DNA of 42,538 nt from Phycisphaeraceae bacterium (lineage in GTDB: Bacteria > Planctomycetota > Phycisphaerae > Phycisphaerales > UBA1924), in the NCBI GenBank assembly GCA_026128865.1, contig JAHCJE010000011.1, positions 1 to 42,538 on the forward strand. Direction: 5' to 3'. Positions 1-6,697 of the stretch are shown in pieces. Made by a program: the position numbers and the translations under genes. The notes below the pieces were generated by a model. That model saw only the letters and a program-made list of their open reading frames with translations. It had not been told where the DNA came from and did no database searches. Position 1 is the first letter of the stretch. Each line of letters begins with the position of its first letter.

Positions 1-1338
1 CGCGCTCCGCAGGGCGGCGGCTCGAGCAACTACTCGACCGGGTCCGGCGGGGGTTCCACCAACACGCCTTCCTCGTCCATGCCGCCGAGCGGATCGACCA
101 CTCCGCCGAGCGTGACGACCAGCGGCGACTGGCACTACACCACCGGCCCGAGCGGCACGCCGACCCTGACGTGGGTCACGACAAATGACTCGCGGTACTC
201 TCGCTCGTCCGGCCCGGGAAGCCCGTCGGCATCCAGTGGCACGACCGACTCGATGCCGAGCCAATCGTCGGCGTCCAGCAGCGCCGGCAGCAGCTCCGGG
301 GCGGGCTCGAGCGGCATGTCGAGCTCGGGCATGAGTTCCAGCGGCGGCTCCTCGAGCGGCAGCTCAGGAGGCGGCAGCTCGGGGATGAGTTCCGGAGCGA
401 GTTCGAGCGCGACTTCCGGCATGAGCTCCGGTGCATCCTCGGGCGCCTCTTCGGGCGGCTCGTCTGGTGGTGGTTCCTCCGGGGGGTCGTCGGGGGGCGG
501 TTCATCGGGTGGCGGCTCGTCCGGCGGCGGGTCTTCAGGCGGTGGGAGCGGCCCCGGCGGCTCCGGTCCTGGTGGCTCAGGTCCGGGCGGATCGGGACCG
601 GGCGGGTCCGGGCCCGGCGGCAGCAACTGTCTCCTCTTCGGCACACTCGTGCGACTCGCGGACGGCCGCCTCACGCCGATCGAGAACCTGCGCCCCGGCG
701 ACCTCGTGGCCTCTATCCAGGTCCCCGGCCTCGAAGTCGATGTCCCCTACCGCGCTCAGTACAACTGGCTCTCGCATCACGGCCTGCACGGCGCGACGCC
801 CGTGGCCGCGCGTGTTGCCAGCATCCGTCTCGGCGAGCACCAGGGCTTCGTCGTCATCAACCGCCGGCTGAAGGCCACGCCCGAGCACCCGTTCATGATC
901 CGCCGCGGCGACGAGTGGGGCTTCGCCTCGGCCGAGTTCATCCAGCCCGGCGACTTCCTGATCGACGAAAGGATGAACGAGGAAGAGGTCGTCTCAGTCG
1001 TCCGCATCGACGCCCCAACCCGCACCGTGGCCATCCACATCCCGGGCACCAACACCCTGCTCGCCGAGGGGGTCTGGGTCCACAACGACATGCCCGCCAC
1101 CGCGCACAGTTCCGGCTCCGGCAGCGGGTCCGGATCGGGATCTGGCTCGGGATCAGGTTCCGGCAGCGGGTCGGGGTCCGGGTCCGGGTCGGGCAGCGGC
1201 TCATCCAGCGGCAGCGGGTCGTCCGGCAGCAAGTCCAGCGGCTCGTCGTCGTTCTCGTCGTCCGGATCCTCGGGCAGCGGGAGCGGGTCGGGTAGCGCGT
1301 CGTCGTCGGGCGGGTCAGGCACCATCGCAACGCCATGA
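1..1338 (+). CDS. Gly/Ser-rich protein with a Hint (intein-like) domain, 5' end missing
   Basis: The frame is open from base 1, so the gene begins upstream of the window; 445 codons are visible. Long Gly/Ser/Pro low-complexity stretches surround one compact domain at 628-1086. That domain starts with Asn-Cys at 625-630 (NCLLFGTLV), continues with a block-A-like LTPIENLRPGDLV, has a block-B-like ATPEHPF with a central His, and ends in WVHN followed by Asp. This is the Hint fold of inteins, hedgehog and bacterial intein-like domains, which cleave or rearrange the peptide bond at the Cys and at the His-Asn end. The residue after HN is Asp, not Cys, Ser or Thr, so ordinary splicing is unlikely and cleavage or ligation is more plausible (inference). 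No membrane segment is seen in the visible part. Function unknown; the repeats suggest a secreted or surface protein. Confidence 0.85.
   Translation, partial: RAPQGGGSSNYSTGSGGGSTNTPSSSMPPSGSTTPPSVTTSGDWHYTTGPSGTPTLTWVTTNDSRYSRSSGPGSPSASSGTTDSMPSQSSASSSAGSSSGAGSSGMSSSGMSSSGGSSSGSSGGGSSGMSSGASSSATSGMSSGASSGASSGGSSGGGSSGGSSGGGSSGGGSSGGGSSGGGSGPGGSGPGGSGPGGSGPGGSGPGGSNCLLFGTLVRLADGRLTPIENLRPGDLVASIQVPGLEVDVPYRAQYNWLSHHGLHGATPVAARVASIRLGEHQGFVVINRRLKATPEHPFMIRRGDEWGFASAEFIQPGDFLIDERMNEEEVVSVVRIDAPTRTVAIHIPGTNTLLAEGVWVHNDMPATAHSSGSGSGSGSGSGSGSGSGSGSGSGSGSGSGSSSGSGSSGSKSSGSSSFSSSGSSGSGSGSGSASSSGGSGTIATP
547..621 (+). repeat. Five in-frame 15-bp repeats encoding Ser-Gly-Pro-Gly-Gly
   Basis: Five consecutive SGPGG units lie directly before the Asn-Cys that opens the Hint domain. 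Codons vary between units, so the repeat is kept at protein level more strictly than at DNA level, which suggests selection for a flexible linker. Confidence 0.75.
1108..1206 (+). repeat. Ser-Gly dipeptide tandem repeat, C-terminal to the Hint domain
   Basis: After the Hint domain the protein is an almost pure Ser-Gly dipeptide run. The DNA alternates tcc/tcg/agc with ggc/ggg/gga, giving a low-complexity GC tract that is prone to slippage and assembly error. Confidence 0.75.
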
Positions 1339-1361
1339 GCACCGTGGAACTACGTCTCCGG

Positions 1362-1390
1362 TTGACTCGCGCACCGCTTTGAACCATAAT
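1362..1390 (+). promoter_or_regulatory. Sigma-70-type promoter of the RHH regulator and methylase genes
   Basis: TTGACT at 1362-1367 and CATAAT at 1385-1390 are separated by exactly 17 bp, a near-consensus housekeeping promoter. The predicted transcription start is near 1397. The -10 box lies inside the first palindromic operator (1383-1393), so a bound regulator would block RNA polymerase. Confidence 0.7.
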
Positions 1391-1413
1391 GGTGATAACT
1401 GCACCATAATGGT
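1383..1413 (+). promoter_or_regulatory. Tandem palindromic operator for the adjacent RHH protein
   Basis: The 11-bp sequence ACCATAATGGT (ACCAT-A-ATGGT, a perfect palindrome around a central base) occurs twice, at 1383-1393 and 1403-1413. The start-to-start distance is 20 bp, about two helical turns. Two in-phase short palindromes over a promoter and just ahead of an RHH gene are the classic arrangement for cooperative binding of RHH dimers and autorepression. The binding protein is inferred from position. Confidence 0.7.
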
Positions 1414-1423
1414 TCATCCAGCG

Positions 1424-1621
1424 ATGCCGCGTAGTAGGCACAAGCCCGATCGACTCAGCATCACGCTTGCCAAGGGCCAGCGCGCCAGAATCGCCGCGAT
1501 CGCCGCAAGTCGGCATACGTCGTCTGCGACCGTTGTCCGCTGGGCCCTGGACGAGTACCTCTCACGTCAGTCAGACAAGTCCTCGACTCGACCAAGGCGG
1601 AAGTCCACTCATGCCCTCTGA
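1424..1621 (+). CDS. Small ribbon-helix-helix (CopG/Arc-like) DNA-binding protein
   Basis: A 65-residue basic protein. It has a short strand-like segment (RLSITLAKGQ) and two helices (ARIAAIAASRHT, SSATVVRWALDEYL), the pattern of RHH repressors. Upstream in-frame ATGs at 1379 and 1409 lie before the predicted transcript start or inside the second operator, so ATG 1424 is preferred; ATG 1409 is possible. No strong ribosome site is visible. The methylase gene begins 30 nt downstream and is probably co-transcribed, so this protein likely acts as an autorepressor controlling methylase level, similar in role to the controller proteins of restriction-modification systems (inference). A type II antitoxin role is less likely, since no toxin is adjacent. 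Confidence 0.7.
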   Translation: MPRSRHKPDRLSITLAKGQRARIAAIAASRHTSSATVVRWALDEYLSRQSDKSSTRPRRKSTHAL

Positions 1622-1651
1622 CCCGTCGTACCGATAGATGGAGGCACGGCG

Positions 1652-2869
1652 ATGACCACTCGACAAGGACGTCGGCCAACCGGGCGCTCGCTCGACGACC
1701 TCCAGCAGGCCTGGTGCGCCATTGGCGATGCCGCTCGTGACCGCGCGCCGGTCGCCGGTTGGACGCACAACTTCTACCGCTATCCTGCACGGTTCTCACC
1801 GCGCTTCGCGGCGGCTGCGATCCAGGCGCTCTCTCGTCCCGGCGATCTGGTGCTCGATCCGTACATGGGCGGTGGAACCACAGTCCTGGAGAGCTTGGCC
1901 GCGGGTCGCCACGTGATCGGCAGTGACCTCAACTCTCTCGCCACCTTCATCACGAAGGTCAAGATCACGGGTCTCACGTTGGCCGAGCGGCGAGCACTAC
2001 GAACCTGGGCCGAGCACGAGGTTCCGTCCTTCACCTACGACCTGCCGGCAGAGGACGTGTCTGCGTTCATTGACGAGAGCAAGACCCGCAATCTTTCGCT
2101 CGCCAGAGCACGGTTCATCAAGAAGAGCATGGCGGCCGCCCTCGCGTCCATCGTCGAACTACAGACGTCCAATGCCCAGGACTTCGCCCGCTGCGCCCTG
2201 CTTAGGGTTGCGCAGTGGGCGCTGGACGGTCGCAAGCGGCACACACCACTGGCGGACTTTCGGGACAGGCTTGCGAGGACCACCCACGAGATGCTCGATG
2301 CGCTCAGTGGGTTCGCCGCCCACGTGAGCGACACAGGCGGTCGCGCCACGCTGCTAAACACTGACGCGGCCGATCTGCCACGTGCGGCGGCCTTCGCCGA
2401 CTCGCGCAGCCGCGCCGCGCTAGTCGTCACAAGTCCACCGTACCCCGGCGTGCATGTGCTCTATCACCGCTGGCAGGTGGATGGTCGGCGCGAGACACCG
2501 GCGCCCTATTGGGTGGCGGGGTGCAACGACGGCCAGGGCGCGTCCTTCTACAACTTCGGCGATCGACGAGAGGCGGCCGCGGAGCGATACTTCGAGACCT
2601 CGCTCCGCACGCTGCTCGCGATCCGCGGCGTCATGCGCGACGGCGGGTACGTTGTGCAGATGGTCGCGTTCAACAAGCCGGAGGAGCAGTTGCCTCGCTA
2701 TCTGGAGAACATGCGCCTTGCCGGCTTCTCCGAGGCACGCGTGGACGCAACCCGGGAACTAGACGAAGGGCGCATCTGGCGCGAAGTGCCAGGGCGGAAG
2801 TGGCACGCCACTCTGAGGGGCAAGACCGAGTCCTCGCGCGAGGTAGTGCTGATCCACCGCGCCGAGTAG
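1652..2869 (+). CDS. TSPPY-type DNA methyltransferase (N4-cytosine or N6-adenine)
   Basis: A 405-residue protein with an AdoMet-binding motif DPYMGGGTT at residues 69-77 and a catalytic TSPPYPG at 260-266. Motif I precedes motif IV. The Ser-Pro-Pro-Tyr form is typical of N4-cytosine methylases, although some N6-adenine enzymes of the beta class also use it. A GGAGG ribosome site lies at 1640-1644, 7 nt before the ATG. It follows the RHH gene and probably shares its promoter. No matching restriction endonuclease is adjacent on this strand; the gene converges with the minus-strand array, with only 6 bp between the stops. It may be an orphan methylase, or may mark host DNA for the neighbouring system. 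Target sequence cannot be read from the protein. Confidence 0.88.
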   Translation: MTTRQGRRPTGRSLDDLQQAWCAIGDAARDRAPVAGWTHNFYRYPARFSPRFAAAAIQALSRPGDLVLDPYMGGGTTVLESLAAGRHVIGSDLNSLATFITKVKITGLTLAERRALRTWAEHEVPSFTYDLPAEDVSAFIDESKTRNLSLARARFIKKSMAAALASIVELQTSNAQDFARCALLRVAQWALDGRKRHTPLADFRDRLARTTHEMLDALSGFAAHVSDTGGRATLLNTDAADLPRAAAFADSRSRAALVVTSPPYPGVHVLYHRWQVDGRRETPAPYWVAGCNDGQGASFYNFGDRREAAAERYFETSLRTLLAIRGVMRDGGYVVQMVAFNKPEEQLPRYLENMRLAGFSEARVDATRELDEGRIWREVPGRKWHATLRGKTESSREVVLIHRAE

Positions 2870-2875
2870 CCGCGC

Positions 2876-4690
2876 CTAATGCATGACCTCCATGAGCTTG
2901 AGCAGGGTCTGGGCCACCCGCCCGATCTCCTGCTGCATCTGCTCCTCCGTCTGGACCTCGCCGTTCTCGCCGCCCTTCGTCTCGGCCTGCTTCTTGTTCT
3001 GGTACATCTGGAAGAGGTGAAAGGCCACATGGGCGGTGTACTTGTTGATCCGCTGCTGGATCGTGGTCTCGTCGAGGCGCTTGTTGGTCATGAAATCCCG
3101 GTAGGTCGCGAGGAGATCGAAGTCCTGATTGATGTAGAGATACAGGGGTGCGGTGGCGGTGGGTTCGTCGAACGCGCCGGCATCCCCGCCGGACCACCGT
3201 TCGCCCCAACAGGTCTCGGCGTCCCAGTTCTCGCGCTTGACGATCTTCAACTCGTAGGGAGGGTGCCGCTGGCCACCACCAGGCACCTTGAGAGGCATCT
3301 TCTTGGCCGTGGCCGCCTCGACGACCGTGGCCAGGAAGGCCGTGGACAGGGTCCGGCCGGGACCGACAGCCTCGATGTCGAACTTGATCTCCTCGCCCGG
3401 GATGATCCCGGGGGTGGCCTGGATGAGGAGTTCAAACCGCCCATCGACGGGATGCGTGACAAAGGTCTGGGGCTCAACGCCCGGGGCCTCGCAGCTCGCG
3501 CGGATCGTCCAGAGGGGAGGTTCACCCTTCAGTAGTTCGTCTTTGCCGTCCCATTTCAGCTTGACGTGAACGTCGGGACCGCCCACCACGATCTTGATGG
3601 GCTGGCGGCTCGTGACCTTGATGTAGGTGGGGTCATCCTTCAGGGGGACCTTCGGCGGCGGCGGCTGCCGCTTGCTCGGCATGATCACCACGCGCCGCTC
3701 GAGGTAACGCGGCTCGGCGAACCCGCGGAAGACCGCTGTTGCGCGGAGCGTCGTCTCGATGGGGTACTCGTCATCCTCGGCGTCCTCGGGCTCGGCGAAC
3801 CTCAGCGACAGGTCCTCCGAGTTGACCTGACTGGCGCGACTCACGAGCAGTTCCTTGACTGGCGGGTCCGTCGTCACGACCAGCGTCTGCAGTTCCTTCC
3901 ACGCCTGCTCGGGCCTCGCGTGCAGGGCGCAGCGGCGCGTCTCGTTCGGGCGCAGCCGGATCGTCGCAACTTCCGGCCGGAGCTGCAGTACCGGATCGGT
4001 GGCGGGAAGCGCGGGTTGCTCCGAATCGAAGACCACCTGCTGGGTCTGGCTCAGAGTACCGGGCACGCCGTCCAGGCGGCTCTCGCCGCCAGCCTGGCTC
4101 TGGCCCGCATGAATGCGCGAGCCGAGATCGTGGTGGGCCTCGATGAGCTGGTCGAGCGCTGTGCGGACCGCCTCGTTCCCCGCCTCCAGGCTCGCCGCGT
4201 CGTCTTCCGCCTCCTCCTCAAGGCGACGAAGATCCGGATCGCCCTTGAGGGTGGCGATCACACGTGTTTCCAGGGCGGCGTAGACCGACCCCTCGTAGAA
4301 CTGCAGCCGGTGCCCACGCATGAGCTCAGAGATCGCGCTGTTCTTCAGGCCGTCGCAGTCAACAACCACGATCATGCGGTTCCGCAGGTACTTCAGTTCG
4401 AGATCGCGCACGATGAACTGGTTGTCCCATGCGTGCTGCCGCTGTCCATTGATCAGGAAGACGCAGCACTGCTTGCCGCGCTTCGGCTCCTCCAAGAACG
4501 TCGCCACCGGTCGCTTGTCCGTCTCGGGGAGGAGCTCGTCGGGCTCGGCATCCACCGGCGCTTCGGCCTTGGTCGAGGGGGCGGGCGCGGCCGCCATCGC
4601 CTTGTCCAACACGACCACGCGGATCGTGACGGTCCCGTGGCCTTCGGCGATGGTCGTGTCCACTACCTTGTCGAGTTGCGCGATAGCCAT
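2876..4690 (-). CDS. Large protein with a GHKL-ATPase S5/transducer-like N-terminal region
   Basis: A 604-residue protein, last gene of the minus-strand array. Residues about 75-115 (CCVFLINGQRQHAWD, then a run of hydrophobic strands ending in VVVDCDGL) look like the S5-fold transducer that normally follows the ATP-binding domain in MutL/MORC/Hsp90-type ATPases. That half is missing from the gene immediately upstream. The middle (about 220-480) is predicted beta-rich, and the C-terminus (about 520-604) is helical and probably coiled coil. A clean GGAGG ribosome site 7 nt before the ATG argues that it is translated separately and is not a sequencing frameshift. It is only 14 nt from the preceding stop. 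I infer that it pairs with the GHKL protein to form one ATPase. The rest is unrecognised. Confidence 0.6.
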   Translation of the reverse strand: MAIAQLDKVVDTTIAEGHGTVTIRVVVLDKAMAAAPAPSTKAEAPVDAEPDELLPETDKRPVATFLEEPKRGKQCCVFLINGQRQHAWDNQFIVRDLELKYLRNRMIVVVDCDGLKNSAISELMRGHRLQFYEGSVYAALETRVIATLKGDPDLRRLEEEAEDDAASLEAGNEAVRTALDQLIEAHHDLGSRIHAGQSQAGGESRLDGVPGTLSQTQQVVFDSEQPALPATDPVLQLRPEVATIRLRPNETRRCALHARPEQAWKELQTLVVTTDPPVKELLVSRASQVNSEDLSLRFAEPEDAEDDEYPIETTLRATAVFRGFAEPRYLERRVVIMPSKRQPPPPKVPLKDDPTYIKVTSRQPIKIVVGGPDVHVKLKWDGKDELLKGEPPLWTIRASCEAPGVEPQTFVTHPVDGRFELLIQATPGIIPGEEIKFDIEAVGPGRTLSTAFLATVVEAATAKKMPLKVPGGGQRHPPYELKIVKRENWDAETCWGERWSGGDAGAFDEPTATAPLYLYINQDFDLLATYRDFMTNKRLDETTIQQRINKYTAHVAFHLFQMYQNKKQAETKGGENGEVQTEEQMQQEIGRVAQTLLKLMEVMH

Positions 4691-4704
4691 CGTGTGCCTC
4701 CGAA

Positions 4705-5793
4705 TCAGCGCCCAACGGGCTGCGGCGGGAAGACCTTGTCGAGGGCCGCCGGCGCTGTGTCACGGTGCCCAAGAGAGGAAAGGCGATATCCGTTCCCGTA
4801 CACCGTCGCAGCGGTCGAGCCGACGAAGAGGTCGAACGGGAGCACGGGGTTGTAAAGAACGTGGTTGAGCGCCGGGTAGAGCTGCCGCGTGATGGCCGAC
4901 CCACCGCGCCCGAAGTCGTATTTGATGTGGACGAAACGGGTGCCGGGGCGGATGCCGACGGCGTCGGCATCGGCGGCGGTGATGAACGGCACAGCGCCGT
5001 TTGGATGGCACGCCAGATACGCAAAGTAGTCGTCGCGCCTGTCCTCCGGCACGATCCGTCGGATGACCGTCCAGCCCGCGCCGTCCGGCTCGCCATTCAG
5101 AAGGTCCTTGGCACGTCGGGAGACGACCCAGGAGTACTGGCACTCGGAGTAGGCCGATGAACCGCCCTGACCGAAGACGCCGATGAGGTACCACTTGTCC
5201 GCCTTGGTCGTGGAGCCCAGCGACAGGAGAGTCCGGTGGATGGCCCCGGGCGGCTGCCCGATGCCATCGTCCTCGATCGCCACCGTGAACTCCTTCGCGC
5301 CTTTGTCCCAGAGCAGTCGCACCCGGAGTTGCCGCGCCAGGTCACGCGCTCGGGCGCGGATCGCCTTCGACGCCGCGGACCCATCGAGTTTGGGAAGCTG
5401 ATCCAGCGGCGGGAGACCGAAATACCGCTTCACGGCATCGCGCGGGCTTGTTGGCGCGAGTGCCGAGGGGTCGGAGAGCAGCTCTCGCTGCCGCGCCAGC
5501 TCGATCAGCGCCTCCATCCCGTTCACGGCCCGTTCAGCGAGCGGGTTCACGGGCTGGCTGGCCTGCTTGATTCGCCCGGCGTTGCCGCGGTCCAGGCCGA
5601 CCGGTACCCAGTGCAGGTTCCCGGGCTGCCACCCCTTGCTGGGGTTGTCCTCGGCCCAGGTGTAATCACGCTCGGATGTGATGGGCAGCCGCGCCAACAG
5701 GGCCTCTACGTCCCCGCTGGTCGTCGCCTTCAGCGCCCTTGACATGAACTCGACGGGAGCGACGAGCGAGCCGAGCAGAGTTGGGTCAGTCAT
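4705..5793 (-). CDS. GHKL-fold ATPase (MutL/MORC/Hsp90-like), N-terminal ATP-binding half
   Basis: A 362-residue protein with the Bergerat-fold signature. The N-box is ERAVNGMEA at residues 87-95 (Glu, Asn, Glu-Ala in the expected spacing), the G1 box EDDGIG is at 174-179, and the glycine-rich lid GVFGQGG is at 205-211. These bind Mg-ATP and dimerise the protein on nucleotide binding. The protein ends soon after the ATP-binding domain, and the transducer-like segment occurs in the next gene. Prokaryotic MutL/MORC-type ATPases are known to co-occur with restriction-modification genes, which fits this operon. Likely role: an ATP-gated clamp or sensor controlling the nuclease/helicase components (inference). 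Confidence 0.8.
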   Translation of the reverse strand: MTDPTLLGSLVAPVEFMSRALKATTSGDVEALLARLPITSERDYTWAEDNPSKGWQPGNLHWVPVGLDRGNAGRIKQASQPVNPLAERAVNGMEALIELARQRELLSDPSALAPTSPRDAVKRYFGLPPLDQLPKLDGSAASKAIRARARDLARQLRVRLLWDKGAKEFTVAIEDDGIGQPPGAIHRTLLSLGSTTKADKWYLIGVFGQGGSSAYSECQYSWVVSRRAKDLLNGEPDGAGWTVIRRIVPEDRRDDYFAYLACHPNGAVPFITAADADAVGIRPGTRFVHIKYDFGRGGSAITRQLYPALNHVLYNPVLPFDLFVGSTAATVYGNGYRLSSLGHRDTAPAALDKVFPPQPVGR

Positions 5794-5811
5794 GATCTAC
5801 GCCCTCACGGA

Positions 5812-6435
5812 TCAGTGCTCTGGAAGCGACCGCCACGTGGATTCCACCGTGGCCTGAAACTCTTCGAGTCGCGGAACCGAGTAGCCCTGGCGTCCGTGCT
5901 GGTCGATCAGTCCCGTGTGCTTGAGCCAGGCGATGCAGACATACGCCTGGTAGTTCGGGATCTCGCTGCCGTCGTTCGCGTCTCGGATCGGCAGCACCTC
6001 CTCGGTTGTGAACAATCGGCCGTCTTTACCCGCGCTCACGATCGTGCCCGCGAGCACCTTGACGGCGATGTACGGTGCCTTGTGCTGATACTCCTTCTTC
6101 TCGCGTTTGGACCAAGCGATGCGGACAAGTTCCTCACCCCGTCGGAAGAACTTGGGGTACCCACCGTGGACCGCGCCGTTGTCCCGCACGCGGGCGTCGG
6201 CCGATGCTGTCCGTGAAACCGACCGTGACGGCGACCTCACCACGGGCGCAGATCTCGCCAGGTCGTGGATGGCCTTGGCCCACCCGGCGACACGGATGAT
6301 GCCAGTGTAATCGCCAGCCGCAACGGCCTCGGCGGTCAGCCGACGGAGTTCCCTCTCCGTCTCCTGCAGAATCTCGATGGCTCGGGTCTCGACGTCCACG
6401 GTGCAGATGCTATCCTGAAACCGAAACGTTGACAA
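5812..6435 (-). CDS. Unrecognised protein, probably with a C-terminal winged helix
   Basis: A 207-residue protein in the array, 18 nt upstream of the GHKL ATPase gene. Residues 1-70 are mainly helical (IEILQETERELRRLTAEA) and may form a coiled coil. Residues about 95-200 contain GYPKFFRRGEELVRIAWSK and later NYQAYVCIAWLKHTGLI with GRQGYSVP, resembling a winged helix plus wing. There are no catalytic residues I can name. The outermost start is TTG at 6435; an internal GTG near 6399 is an alternative. It could be a DNA-binding adaptor for the ATPase. The 262 bp upstream (6436-6697) contain no convincing gene. Confidence 0.55.
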   Translation of the reverse strand: MSTFRFQDSICTVDVETRAIEILQETERELRRLTAEAVAAGDYTGIIRVAGWAKAIHDLARSAPVVRSPSRSVSRTASADARVRDNGAVHGGYPKFFRRGEELVRIAWSKREKKEYQHKAPYIAVKVLAGTIVSAGKDGRLFTTEEVLPIRDANDGSEIPNYQAYVCIAWLKHTGLIDQHGRQGYSVPRLEEFQATVESTWRSLPEH

Positions 6436-6697
6436 GATGTTTTCGGTCTATTCTGATGCCAAGTGGCTGGGACGGGCCAAGCCATACATAGCCCGAACTC
6501 GGGCGATGAACCGTTCCCGGTCGGAACCGGACCTGGAGAACGGATTGCCTCAGCCTGATCGTGCCGCCGGAACAGTCCTGTGGCCCTGCCGAGGCGTTTC
6601 TGAACATGCGTACTGCAACATGACGGTGGAGGGTGTCTTCCTGGTCAGCGCCGACACGGAGGAGCGGCTAGCGAAGTGCGGCCACGCGTCATAGCCA

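Noticed and set aside
135..674. Pro/Glu-rich open frame on the minus strand
   Set aside because: It is the complement of the Gly/Ser repeats; the composition is an artefact of the low-complexity tract.
3566..4855. Long plus-strand open frame opposite the S5-like gene
   Set aside because: Antisense shadow produced by high-GC codon bias; no family match, whereas the minus strand has a ribosome site and domain motifs.
6437..6694. 85-codon plus-strand frame in the gap before the RecD-like gene
   Set aside because: No ribosome site or recognisable sequence; composition looks non-coding.
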